A stretch of DNA of 64,000 nt from Paraglaciecola mesophila. GTDB lineage: Bacteria; Pseudomonadota; Gammaproteobacteria; Enterobacterales; Alteromonadaceae. The DNA is taken from NCBI RefSeq assembly GCF_009906955.1, contig NZ_CP047656.1, positions 2,249,501-2,313,500 of the forward strand, given 5' to 3'. The translations under genes and the position numbers were made by a program. Of this stretch, positions 21,026 through 29,224 are shown one piece after another. The stretch's first letter is position 1. Each line of letters begins with the position of its first letter. The notes under the pieces were generated by a model that worked only from the letters and a program-made list of their open reading frames with translations, had not been told where the DNA came from and did no database searches.

Positions 21026-21934
21026 CTACCTCACAAATATCCCGTCAAATAAGGCTCGTAACCAGGTTAATGCGGAATCCTGTTCGGTGTTTTTATGCCA
21101 ATACATGTGAGTAGAAATGGGGGCGATACTAATGGGTAAATCAAATAGCACCACGTCATCCTGACGTAAATGCTCTGCCAACCTGCGTGGTACTGTTAAT
21201 AAGTTATCGGAATTAGCCGCCATACTTTTTGCCGAGTAATAGTTCTGACAGCGGATCACAACCTTACGGGACAATCCTTGCTGCTGAAACAATAGATCTT
21301 CGACCGATGCCCCACTCGAGCGATTTGATACACCAATGTGCCCAGCAGCAAAATAAGCGTCTGTGCTCATGCTCTCAGTAAGCGGGTGTTCGTTGCGCAT
21401 CAATACACAGAAGTCATCATCGATTAATTTTTGATGCAGTACAGGTGATTTTATCGGTAAAGCCACGTCTAATGCTAAATCCATGTGCCCAGCACTTAAG
21501 TCTCGCGTCAGCGTCACTCGGTCTACTTTTACGCTAGAAAAGGTTACGTTCGGAGCAAGCGACGCTAATCGAGTTGTTAACGCAGGCAAAATGCTCGGCT
21601 CTAGTGCGTAATGCATACCTATTCTAAAATGATGTTCACTGGTTAACGGTTGAAACTCCCCCCAGTGCTGCATGATTTGGCGTAATCGCGTGAGGTTATC
21701 AATGATCAACGGTGCCATTCTCTGGCAGGCTGGCGTGGGCAACATGCGATTGTTACTGCGCTGAAACAACGGATCCCCAAGGCATTCGCGCAAACGCTTG
21801 ATAGAGTGACTGACCGCCGATGGTGTGATGTGTAGCGCATCAGCAGTACGTGTCATATTTTGCTCTACATATAGACTTTCAAACACTTTGAGCAAGTTTA
21901 AATCGAGTTTTTTAAGGGCGTGCATGTCTGCCAT
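21026..21934 (-). CDS. LysR-family transcriptional regulator
   Basis: 302 residues. The N-terminal winged helix-turn-helix spans about 8-67 (LKVFESLYVEQNMTRTADAL, then HITPSAVSHSIKRLRECLG). The rest is the periplasmic-binding-like effector domain, including MRNEHPLTES and ISVSNRSSGAS-like strands. It is divergent from an acyl-CoA dehydrogenase operon, the usual arrangement for a LysR regulator and its target. A perfect palindrome lies in the shared promoter region 18 nt before its start codon. AAGG about 7 nt upstream supports the ATG at 21934. The ligand is unknown but may be an intermediate of the adjacent catabolic pathway. Confidence 0.88.
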   Translation of the reverse strand: MADMHALKKLDLNLLKVFESLYVEQNMTRTADALHITPSAVSHSIKRLRECLGDPLFQRSNNRMLPTPACQRMAPLIIDNLTRLRQIMQHWGEFQPLTSEHHFRIGMHYALEPSILPALTTRLASLAPNVTFSSVKVDRVTLTRDLSAGHMDLALDVALPIKSPVLHQKLIDDDFCVLMRNEHPLTESMSTDAYFAAGHIGVSNRSSGASVEDLLFQQQGLSRKVVIRCQNYYSAKSMAANSDNLLTVPRRLAEHLRQDDVVLFDLPISIAPISTHMYWHKNTEQDSALTWLRALFDGIFVR

Positions 21935-21951
21935 AGTATGCCTTCAACACA

Positions 21952-21966
21952 ATGAATATAATTCAT
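21952..21966. promoter_or_regulatory. Candidate LysR operator palindrome
   Basis: ATGAATATAATTCAT is a perfect inverted repeat containing a T-N11-A LysR-type core. It lies 18 bp before the lysR start and about 100 bp before the acyl-CoA dehydrogenase start, consistent with autoregulation plus control of the divergent operon. Confidence 0.5.
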
Positions 21967-22064
21967 AGTATACCTGTACTATTTTTCATTTCATTCAATT
22001 TAAAAAGAGCGCTATGCTGGCTCTACATTCACGAAATATTACTAATATATAGCAGGGGAAAGTC

Positions 22065-23285
22065 ATGGATTTTGCACATAGCGAGAAAACACAAGATTAT
22101 ATCGCACGCGTCAAAGCCTTTATGGATGAACACGTGTACCCAGTGGAGGAGCAAATCTATCGCGAAACCGAGGAGCTCAACCCGACTGGCGATTGGACCA
22201 AATGGCAAATGCACCCCATGATTGAACCACTAAAGAAGAAAGCCCAAGAAGCAGGATTATGGAACCTGTTCTTACCGGATGACAAATTAGGCAAAGGGTT
22301 AACAACCCTGGAATATGCTCCCCTTGCCGAGGAAATGGGCCGAGTTTTATTTGCTTCTGAAATATTCAACTGTAATGCCCCTGATACCGGCAACATGGAA
22401 GTGCTTTATCATTTCGGTAACCAGCAGCAGCAAGACAAATGGTTGAAGCCTTTACTGGCTGGCGAAATTCGCTCTGTATTCGGTATGACTGAGCCCGACG
22501 TGGCCTCATCAGATGCCACAAACATGCAAGCTACCGTTGAAGTTGACGGCGATGAACTAGTGCTTAATGGCAAGAAGTGGTGGTCAACCGGATTAGGTCA
22601 TCCAAATGCAAAAGTCACCATTTTTATGGCCTTGTCTAATCCTGAAAACGACAAGCATAGCCAACACAGCATGGTCATTGTGCCTCTTGACACCCCAGGT
22701 ATTGAGATTAAGCGCATGCTCAGTGCTTACGGTGATTTTGATGCCCCATCGGGTCATGGCGAAATGCATTTTACCAACGTACGTGTTCCTAAAGAAAACT
22801 TACTTGTAGGATTAGGGAAAGGCTTTGCCATCGCTCAGGGCCGCTTAGGGCCAGGGCGTATTCATCACTGCATGCGCTCAATTGGCGGTGCAGAAAAAGC
22901 GTTAGAACTCGCGATGAAACGTAGCTTAAGTCGTACTGCATTTGGTAAACCCTTAATCAAGCTAGGCGGCAATGGCGAGCGAATCGCACAAGCGCGTATT
23001 GCAATTCATCAGGCGCGTCTGATGACCTTGCACGCGGCATGGAAAATTGATGAAGTGGGAGTAAAAAATGCCATGACTGAAATTTCTGCCATAAAGGTCG
23101 CTGTCCCTAAAATGCTGCAAGACGTCGTGGATATGGCGGTGCAACTCCATGGTGGAGCGGGTATGAGCAGTGATTTCCCGTTGGCACGCTTTGCTGCGGG
23201 TGCCAGAGCCCTGCGTTTAGCTGATGGCCCAGATGAAGTGCATATGGGTATGGTGACCCGCTTAGAACTAAAGAAATACAGTTAA
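22065..23285 (+). CDS. Acyl-CoA dehydrogenase, ACAD10/11-LvaC type
   Basis: 406 residues, full acyl-CoA dehydrogenase fold with GMTEPDVASSDATNM near 141-155 and AVQLHGGAGMSSDFPLAR near 361-378. The usual catalytic-base motif YEGT is replaced by LADGPDEVH near the C-terminus. That replacement is typical of the ACAD10/ACAD11 and bacterial LvaC-like group rather than of beta-oxidation enzymes. In those systems the enzyme acts on a phosphorylated hydroxyacyl-CoA made by an APH-type kinase. Such a kinase gene begins one base after this stop codon. First gene of a probable four-gene operon divergent from lysR. Confidence 0.9.
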   Translation: MDFAHSEKTQDYIARVKAFMDEHVYPVEEQIYRETEELNPTGDWTKWQMHPMIEPLKKKAQEAGLWNLFLPDDKLGKGLTTLEYAPLAEEMGRVLFASEIFNCNAPDTGNMEVLYHFGNQQQQDKWLKPLLAGEIRSVFGMTEPDVASSDATNMQATVEVDGDELVLNGKKWWSTGLGHPNAKVTIFMALSNPENDKHSQHSMVIVPLDTPGIEIKRMLSAYGDFDAPSGHGEMHFTNVRVPKENLLVGLGKGFAIAQGRLGPGRIHHCMRSIGGAEKALELAMKRSLSRTAFGKPLIKLGGNGERIAQARIAIHQARLMTLHAAWKIDEVGVKNAMTEISAIKVAVPKMLQDVVDMAVQLHGGAGMSSDFPLARFAAGARALRLADGPDEVHMGMVTRLELKKYS

Positions 23286-23286
23286 T

Positions 23287-24384
23287 ATGAGCACAACTGA
23301 AAGCCCACAGACCGCGATCGATCAGGCCGGCTCGGTTCGCCAAGGCGAGGAGCTCAACCTTGAGACTCTTAGCCCTTGGCTTGCCAAGCACATCAGCGGA
23401 TTGCACGGACAGCCGAAAGTCACCCAGTATGCAGGTGGTGCGTCCAACTGGACCTACTGCTTGGCTTTCAGCAATCCCAATGGCACCGATACTGAAGTGA
23501 TTTTACGCAGAGGACCAGCCGGTACAAAGGCCAAAGGTGCTCACGATATGGGGCGAGAATACCGCCTACAAGCAGCCTTGAAGCCCGTCTATCAATACGT
23601 CCCTGACATGCTGGCTCACTGTGAAGATGAATCAGTGATTGGCGCTGAGTTTTACGTGATGGAGAAACTCAATGGCATCATACCGCGCAAAAACTTACCT
23701 AGAGATTTTAGCTTAAGCGCATCTGACACTCGTCAGCTATGTCAAAACGCCCTCGATAGCCTTATTGAATTGCATAAAGTCGATTATCAAGCGGCGCAAC
23801 TCTCTCATATTGCCAAAGGCAGTGGTTACACGCAGCGGCAAATAGATGGCTGGGTAGGGCGCTATCAAAAAGCCCGTACTTGGAATGTCCCTAAAGCACA
23901 TTACGTCAGTGACTGGCTTTTAGATAACATGCCAGCGGATGAACATATTTGTTTGACCCATAATGACTTTCGTTTTGATAATCTGGTGCTAGATGCCCAG
24001 TCTCCTACTGAGATTATTGGGGTACTAGACTGGGAACTAGCTACGTTAGGCGACCCACTTATGGATCTGGGAAATAGTTTAGCCTACTGGGTACAGGCAG
24101 ATGATGACAAACTCGCGAAGTCGACTCGTCGCCAACCGACCCATTTACCAGGCATGTATACACGCCGTGAAGTCATCGATTATTACCTCGATAAAACCGG
24201 CTTTAACGTCGATAACTTTGCGTTTTATGAAGTGTATGGCTTGTATAGACTCGCCGCGATCGCTCAACAAATTTATTATCGCTATCATCACAAGCAAACC
24301 AATAACCCTGCGTTTAAAAATATTTGGTTCTTCGTGCATTATTTGATGTGGCAATGCCGCAAAGCGATAAAAGGAAAACGCTAG
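23287..24384 (+). CDS. APH-family kinase, LvaA/ACAD11 N-domain type
   Basis: 365 residues. Kinase motifs are intact: HNDFRFDN places the catalytic Asp227 and Asn232 in the HxDxxxxN pattern, and VLDWE gives the metal-binding Asp248, followed by LGDPLMDLGN. The N-terminal YAGGASNWTY and ILRRGPAG form the nucleotide-binding region. The family includes aminoglycoside kinases, but neighbours point to LvaA-like enzymes that phosphorylate the hydroxyl of a hydroxyacyl-CoA before its elimination. It is packed between the dehydrogenase (1-nt gap) and the phosphatase gene (1-nt gap). Antibiotic resistance is an unlikely role. Confidence 0.9.
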   Translation: MSTTESPQTAIDQAGSVRQGEELNLETLSPWLAKHISGLHGQPKVTQYAGGASNWTYCLAFSNPNGTDTEVILRRGPAGTKAKGAHDMGREYRLQAALKPVYQYVPDMLAHCEDESVIGAEFYVMEKLNGIIPRKNLPRDFSLSASDTRQLCQNALDSLIELHKVDYQAAQLSHIAKGSGYTQRQIDGWVGRYQKARTWNVPKAHYVSDWLLDNMPADEHICLTHNDFRFDNLVLDAQSPTEIIGVLDWELATLGDPLMDLGNSLAYWVQADDDKLAKSTRRQPTHLPGMYTRREVIDYYLDKTGFNVDNFAFYEVYGLYRLAAIAQQIYYRYHHKQTNNPAFKNIWFFVHYLMWQCRKAIKGKR

Positions 24385-24385
24385 C

Positions 24386-25090
24386 ATGACCTGTATTTAC
24401 CTTATTCGTCATGGACAAGCATCATTTGGCAAAGACGATTACGATTGTTTATCTAGCTTAGGTGAGCAGCAAGCCATTCATTTGGGTGCCGATTTTCAGC
24501 GCAGAGGCATCATATTCGACAAAGTATTTCGTGGCAGTATGTTACGCCACCAGCAAACCGCTAAAGGTTGCTTGCACGCTATGGGAGCTGATGAGTCCAT
24601 TGTCGAAAATACAACCGTTGACGCCCACTGGAACGAATATGACCACCAAGATATCTTAGCCCAGCTCAAGCCCGACTTTGCAACGCCTGCGGGTGTAAAG
24701 CAGTATTTGATGCAGCATAAGGATCCTAACTTGGCACTGCATAACGTGATTGAAGAAGCTTTTTCTCGCTGGATGAGCAACGACTTTTCACATCAGTACA
24801 CAGAGTCGTGGGTGGCATACCAAAGTCGGATTGAACTAGCCTTAAAAAAGGTAATCAACCAAAGTGATAATGCTAAACATATAGCGGTATTTAGCTCAGG
24901 AGGGCCGATTGCAATACTGAGCCAGACGCTGTTAAACATACCGGCGAGCAATTTAATGAAGGTTAACTGGACTTTGGTAAACGCCGGCGTCACAAAAATT
25001 ATTCACTCAAAAAAAGGCCTAGTGTTATCTAGCCTTAATGATCATTCTGCATTTGAAGGCAAACACCGCCACCTCATTACATATAAATAA
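24386..25090 (+). CDS. Histidine phosphatase family protein with altered second active-site His
   Basis: 234 residues of the phosphoglycerate-mutase-like superfamily. The phosphorylated His9 is in LIRHGQ, with Arg54 in RGSMLRHQQTA and acidic Glu84 in HWNEYDH. The second conserved histidine, normally in an SHGG motif, is replaced: the sequence reads VFSSGGPI, with Ser171 at that position. The protein may be weakly active, use another acid, or have lost phosphatase function. It is third in the operon after the kinase, so acting on phosphorylated pathway intermediates is a reasonable inference but is not shown. Confidence 0.85.
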   Translation: MTCIYLIRHGQASFGKDDYDCLSSLGEQQAIHLGADFQRRGIIFDKVFRGSMLRHQQTAKGCLHAMGADESIVENTTVDAHWNEYDHQDILAQLKPDFATPAGVKQYLMQHKDPNLALHNVIEEAFSRWMSNDFSHQYTESWVAYQSRIELALKKVINQSDNAKHIAVFSSGGPIAILSQTLLNIPASNLMKVNWTLVNAGVTKIIHSKKGLVLSSLNDHSAFEGKHRHLITYK

Positions 25091-25144
25091 TGATCCCAAG
25101 CAGAAAGCGAAAACAAACCAGTACATAAAAAGAGAGTCGCCACC

Positions 25145-25894
25145 ATGACAAGAAAAAACATCGTAATTACTGGCGCAAGCTCAGGCTTAGGAAAAGGTAT
25201 GGCTATTGAGTTTGCCAAGATGGGCCGTAACTTGGGGTTATGCGCCAGACGAGTTGAGCGCTTAGAAGAGTTAAAAGCTGAATTACTTACTATTAATCCA
25301 AATATTGATGTGTTTATTCGCCCGTTAGACGTGGACGATCACGCACAAGTTTTTGAGGTAATCAAAGCCTTTGCAGCAGATATGGGCGGACTTGACCGCG
25401 TTATCGTTAATGCCGGCATGGGTAAAGGCGCGTCAGTGGGCACAGGTTATTTTCACGCCAACAAACAAACCGCCGTCACCAACTTTGTTTCTGCATTAGC
25501 CCAATGTGAAGCCAGTATGGAGATTTTCCGCGAGCAAAATGCTGGGCACTTGGTGACCATCTCTTCAGTCAGTGCAGTGCGCGGCGCGCGACGGGCAATG
25601 ACCGTATATGCAGCGACCAAAGCAGCCTTGACTTCAATGACAGAAGGCATTCGTATTGACGTGATGAATACCCCTATCAAGGTCACGACCATTCACCCTG
25701 GCTTCATCCAAAGTGAAATAAACGAAAAGGTGAAAACCGTCCCTTTTATTGTTGATACCGAAACAGGCTGCAAAGCTATGGTTAAGGCCATTGAAAAAGA
25801 GGCAAATAGTAGCTTTGTGCCCACATGGCCTTGGGCCTTGTTTCGCTACATAGCTCGAATAGCACCATTAAGTGTACTGGCAAAAATGAGTTAA
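25145..25894 (+). CDS. SDR-family NAD(P)-dependent oxidoreductase
   Basis: 249 residues, classical short-chain dehydrogenase. The cofactor motif TGASSGLGKG is at 9-18, the structural VNAGMG at 88-93 and the catalytic Ser140/141, Tyr155 and Lys159 (YAATK) are all present. The C-terminal tail (ALFRYIARIAPLSVLAKM) is hydrophobic. It follows the phosphatase gene by 54 nt and likely completes the lysR-linked operon, where it could oxidise a hydroxyacyl or reduce a ketoacyl intermediate. Substrate is unknown. Confidence 0.88.
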   Translation: MTRKNIVITGASSGLGKGMAIEFAKMGRNLGLCARRVERLEELKAELLTINPNIDVFIRPLDVDDHAQVFEVIKAFAADMGGLDRVIVNAGMGKGASVGTGYFHANKQTAVTNFVSALAQCEASMEIFREQNAGHLVTISSVSAVRGARRAMTVYAATKAALTSMTEGIRIDVMNTPIKVTTIHPGFIQSEINEKVKTVPFIVDTETGCKAMVKAIEKEANSSFVPTWPWALFRYIARIAPLSVLAKMS

Positions 25895-26006
25895 TCATTG
25901 TGTTACTTAGCCCTAATGCAAACAAGCTAGCTGGAAAGTACTACGAAGTGGCTATTTTCAACTATGCTAAAACACATCATGAATTTGCAGTAGAGTGATA
26001 TTGAGC

Positions 26007-26777
26007 ATGCGCAATAACCAGTGGTGGTTGATTCTTCTTTATATATTAGGGGGAGGATTGGCCCACGCAGCTTCGCAAAAAACCTTTGTCGTAGGTTGCC
26101 AAGACATAAATTACTACCCCCACTACAACTTTAACCTGACAGAAGATAAAGGCTACGCATGGGCAGTGTTGGAGGCATTTGCTAAAGAAAGCGGCCATCA
26201 ATTCGAGTATCGCTCTTATCCTATCAAACGGTTGCAAAGAGCACTGGCTGAAGAACGTATCGATTTCGCCTATCCAGATAATGCAGATTGGCGATCTTTG
26301 CATGAACAAATTGATTCACGCAAAACCTTAAGTAAACCCCTAATAAGTGCGATCAGCGGAACCATGGTACTTGCCAAACGCGAGTTTTCTCATATGAGTC
26401 AATTTCGCTCCTTGGGAGTTCCCCACGGTTTTACCCCAGTACATTGGCTTGAGCGCATTGCCATCAACCGCTTGAACTTATTCGAAGTGAATACCCCAAT
26501 CGCGGCAATTAATTTGGTACTCAAAGACAGAGTTGACGGTGCAGACGTTGAATATAACGTCGCACAATACCTGTTAGCGACACCTGAGAAAAAACAAAAA
26601 GTGACCTTAGCTAAAAATCTACCTCACGGTCCAGTGACCTTTCATTTGTCCACGATAAAGCAAAAAGACGTTATTCATCAATTGAACGATTTCATCGTAT
26701 CGAATCAAGCACTGCTTACTCAGTTGCGTCACTATTATCAATTACTAGAACCACAAGACTTACGAGACCGCCTATGA
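26007..26777 (+). CDS. Periplasmic solute-binding-like protein (SBP family 3 type)
   Basis: 256 residues from ATG 26007, which begins a clean signal peptide (MRNNQWWLILLYILGGGLAHA, cut after Ala21-22). A GTG four codons upstream is possible. The mature part resembles family 3 extracellular solute-binding proteins: KTFVVGCQDINYYPHYNF, AWAVLEAFAKESGHQFEYR and RLQRALAEERIDFAYPDN. No ABC permease or ATPase is adjacent, so it is an orphan of the kind common in Alteromonadales and Shewanella and may be a sensor rather than a transport component. Ligand unknown. Confidence 0.78.
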   Translation: MRNNQWWLILLYILGGGLAHAASQKTFVVGCQDINYYPHYNFNLTEDKGYAWAVLEAFAKESGHQFEYRSYPIKRLQRALAEERIDFAYPDNADWRSLHEQIDSRKTLSKPLISAISGTMVLAKREFSHMSQFRSLGVPHGFTPVHWLERIAINRLNLFEVNTPIAAINLVLKDRVDGADVEYNVAQYLLATPEKKQKVTLAKNLPHGPVTFHLSTIKQKDVIHQLNDFIVSNQALLTQLRHYYQLLEPQDLRDRL

Positions 26778-26895
26778 CAAATACACTGTAATCTTTCTAC
26801 CACAGCTAACCTGAAGGCCGTGCACATACGTTCCACCTGATCTTATATCTTTAACCGGCAATGAGTGCCTATTAACCTAGCGAACAATAATAATA

Positions 26896-27771
26896 ATGAC
26901 CGAATCATTCCTAACCCAATATATAGCCCCATTTGTTCTAGCCCTCATTATGTTTGGCATGGGACTGAGCTTAACCAAAAATGACTTCCAGCAGCTATGG
27001 CGTGCGCCTTTACCCATTTTGATTGGGCTGTTTGGGCAACTTCTATTACTGCCAATATTGGCTTATTGTGTGGCCGTTACGTTCGATTTAGCCCCAAACC
27101 TCGCCATAGGGATCATGATACTTGCAGCCTGCCCGGGGGGAACAAGTTCCAATATCATCAGTCAATTGGCCAAAGCAAATTTAGCACTTTCGGTCAGCCT
27201 TACGGCTATTAGTTCACTGATCTGCGTGCTCACTACCCCCTTAATCATTCAATTTGCCATTGGTCAGTTTGGTCAACAGGAAGCCCAGTCATTCTCTTTG
27301 CTTAGCACCACACTCGGCCTAATTTTTATTACCTTAATTCCTGTGCTGATCGGTATTATAATTCGGCACTATTTCGTAGAAAAAGCCATTCGTTGGGAAC
27401 CCTTTTTCCGTCATCTAGCAACGGCATTTTTGGTGCTGATGATAGTGGCTATTACGATCCAAGAAAAAGACACACTTGCTTCTTCTTTCTCTGCTGTGTT
27501 CTCAAGTGCTTTAGTGTTAAATCTACTGGCCATTGTGCTGGGCATAGGCCTAGGCACGTTATTCAAGTTTTCACCGAGAGACAACATCACCCTAGGAATA
27601 GAAGTAGGCGTGCAAAATTCAGCTATGGCCATATTAATTGCAGTGACTTTTTTGCAACGGGCCGATTTTGCCGTTGCTCCAGGGGTGTACGGTGTCACTA
27701 TGTATATTGGAGCCTTCTTGCTTGTACTGTTAGCAAAAAAGTTTCGTTCATCAGCCAGCACTAACGCTTAA
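26896..27771 (+). CDS. Bile acid:sodium symporter (BASS) family protein
   Basis: 291 residues, about nine or ten hydrophobic helices and no signal peptide. The stretch LAACPGGTSSNIISQLAKAN near residues 75-94 is the BASS-family hallmark, and EVGVQNSAMAILIAVTFL near 236-253 matches the crossover helix of the second half. Bacterial members import pantoate, pyruvate-like acids or other organic anions with sodium; bile acids themselves are unlikely in a marine bacterium. It appears monocistronic. Confidence 0.88.
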   Translation: MTESFLTQYIAPFVLALIMFGMGLSLTKNDFQQLWRAPLPILIGLFGQLLLLPILAYCVAVTFDLAPNLAIGIMILAACPGGTSSNIISQLAKANLALSVSLTAISSLICVLTTPLIIQFAIGQFGQQEAQSFSLLSTTLGLIFITLIPVLIGIIIRHYFVEKAIRWEPFFRHLATAFLVLMIVAITIQEKDTLASSFSAVFSSALVLNLLAIVLGIGLGTLFKFSPRDNITLGIEVGVQNSAMAILIAVTFLQRADFAVAPGVYGVTMYIGAFLLVLLAKKFRSSASTNA

Positions 27772-27782
27772 CAAGCGTCGTA

Positions 27783-27810
27783 GCGCTGACACAGTGCGCT
27801 GTGTCGGCGC
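27783..27810 (+). other. Strong intergenic hairpin after the symporter gene
   Basis: GCGCTGACACAG and CTGTGTCGGCGC pair over all 12 positions (one G-T wobble) around a TGCG loop, 11 bp past the stop codon. No T run follows. It may stabilise the mRNA 3' end or be a REP-like element rather than a Rho-independent terminator. Confidence 0.5.
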
Positions 27811-28000
27811 GACTTATGCTCTGCTGGTCATAAATCATCCGCGATAAAAATGACGTTACATTGGTCTTTGTTTGCATTTACAAACAACTCCAGGTGACAA
27901 CGACTATAGGCTACGCGCGGCCGCAGCCTTTGTCCCCTTAAATACCGTTTAATATTAATACTGGGCTAATGGTTTACATCTCTCGATAGGGAGTGCTAAA

Positions 28001-28030
28001 TTTGTATACAAATTTATTAAAGTATACAAA
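28001..28030 (+). promoter_or_regulatory. Paired GntR-type operators abutting the benE start codon
   Basis: TTTGTATACAAA (28001-28012) is a perfect palindrome, and AGTATACAAA (28021-28030) repeats its core 18 bp further on, ending at the ATG. TNGTATACNA-like sites are typical for FCD-type GntR repressors, and a gntR gene is the second gene of this operon. A possible promoter (TTTACA near 27973, TAAATT near 27997) would place the transcript start inside the operators. Confidence 0.6.
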
Positions 28031-29224
28031 ATGAAAAAGCTTATTCAGGATATGAGTCTCTCCGCTATCAGTGCCGGATTTATCGCTGTATTGGTCGGTT
28101 TTGCCAGTGCGGTCGCGATTGTATTTCAAGCGGCTCAAGCCGCTGGAGCAAGCCATGGCATGATTGTCAGCTGGATTTGGGCATTGGGGATCGGTATGGG
28201 CGTAGGATGTTTAGGTTTGTCTTGGTATTACCGACGTCCCATCATCATTGTTTGGTCGACGCCCGGTGCCGCCTTACTGGCAACTAGCCTAACCGGCGTT
28301 AGCATTGAACAAGCTATTGGCATATTTTTATTTGTTGCTGTTTTAACCTTAATCACGGGTATCTCAGGTTGGTTCGATACCTTAACGAGACGTATCCCAC
28401 TACCTTTAGCCAGTGCGATGTTGGCCGGTATATTACTGCAATTCGGGCTGTCTATTTTCGAATCGTTCGCTGTCGCACCTACGCTGGTAGGTGTTATGTT
28501 ACTAAGTTATTTTATCACCAAACGACTCATACCTCGCTTCTGTATATTATTAGTATTAATTTGCGGCACGACTTACGCGTGGCTTACAGGTATGTTCGAC
28601 TTAGCCGCTGTTGAGGTAAGCACCGCGACGCCTGTTTGGGTATCGCCAACGTTTGATTTATCGTTATTAATTGGGGTAGGTTTACCCTTGTTTATCGTGA
28701 CGATGACTTCACAGAATTTACCGGGTATGGCAGTGCTTAAATCCAGTGGTTATGCGCAACAACCTATATCACCGATTATTTCCACCAGTGGTGTGTTAAA
28801 TTTAATACTTGCCCCATTTGGAGGGTTTAGTTTTAACTTAGCCGCAATTACCGCCGCCATATGCACCAGCGACGAAGCCCATAAGGATCCAGACAAGCGC
28901 TACATCGCTGGGATATCAGCGGGTGTATTTAATATTATTGCTGGACTTGGCGCCACAGTAGTGGTCAGTTTATTCGCAGCATTTCCCTCTGCATTGATTG
29001 CCACTCTTGCAGGTTTGGCATTGTTAGGCACCATAGGGGCGAGCCTATTTAGTTCGGTACATGACCCGCAATATCGAGACGCTGCCATTCTCACATTTTT
29101 AGTGACTGCCTCGGGTTTATCCTTATTTGATGTTTCCTCTGCTTTTTGGGGATTAATTATAGGTATGCTGACACTGTTGTTCAGTGCGAAACGCCAGCCT
29201 AAACCTGACGCTAACCAAGGATAA
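28031..29224 (+). CDS. BenE-family (benzoate/H+ symporter-like) transporter
   Basis: 397 residues, about 11-12 transmembrane helices. The sequence matches BenE throughout: ISAGFIAVLVGFASAVAI at the N-terminus, WSTPGAALLATSLTG near residues 76-90, TMTSQNLPGMAVLKSSGY near 238-255, and FGGFSFNLAAITAAICTS near 270-287. Benzoate is the best known substrate, but no aromatic-degradation genes are nearby, so another aromatic or purine-like acid is possible. There is no Shine-Dalgarno before ATG 28031; the operator palindrome occupies that position. Its TAA overlaps the ATG of the gntR gene. Confidence 0.88.
   Translation: MKKLIQDMSLSAISAGFIAVLVGFASAVAIVFQAAQAAGASHGMIVSWIWALGIGMGVGCLGLSWYYRRPIIIVWSTPGAALLATSLTGVSIEQAIGIFLFVAVLTLITGISGWFDTLTRRIPLPLASAMLAGILLQFGLSIFESFAVAPTLVGVMLLSYFITKRLIPRFCILLVLICGTTYAWLTGMFDLAAVEVSTATPVWVSPTFDLSLLIGVGLPLFIVTMTSQNLPGMAVLKSSGYAQQPISPIISTSGVLNLILAPFGGFSFNLAAITAAICTSDEAHKDPDKRYIAGISAGVFNIIAGLGATVVVSLFAAFPSALIATLAGLALLGTIGASLFSSVHDPQYRDAAILTFLVTASGLSLFDVSSAFWGLIIGMLTLLFSAKRQPKPDANQG

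Noticed and set aside
23287..24384. Aminoglycoside resistance gene
   Set aside because: It has the APH fold, but operon context and the paired ACAD10/11-like dehydrogenase point to acyl-CoA metabolism.
24101..24387. Small open frames overlapping the APH-kinase gene
   Set aside because: They are alternative-frame products of a strongly conserved gene and have no ribosome site.
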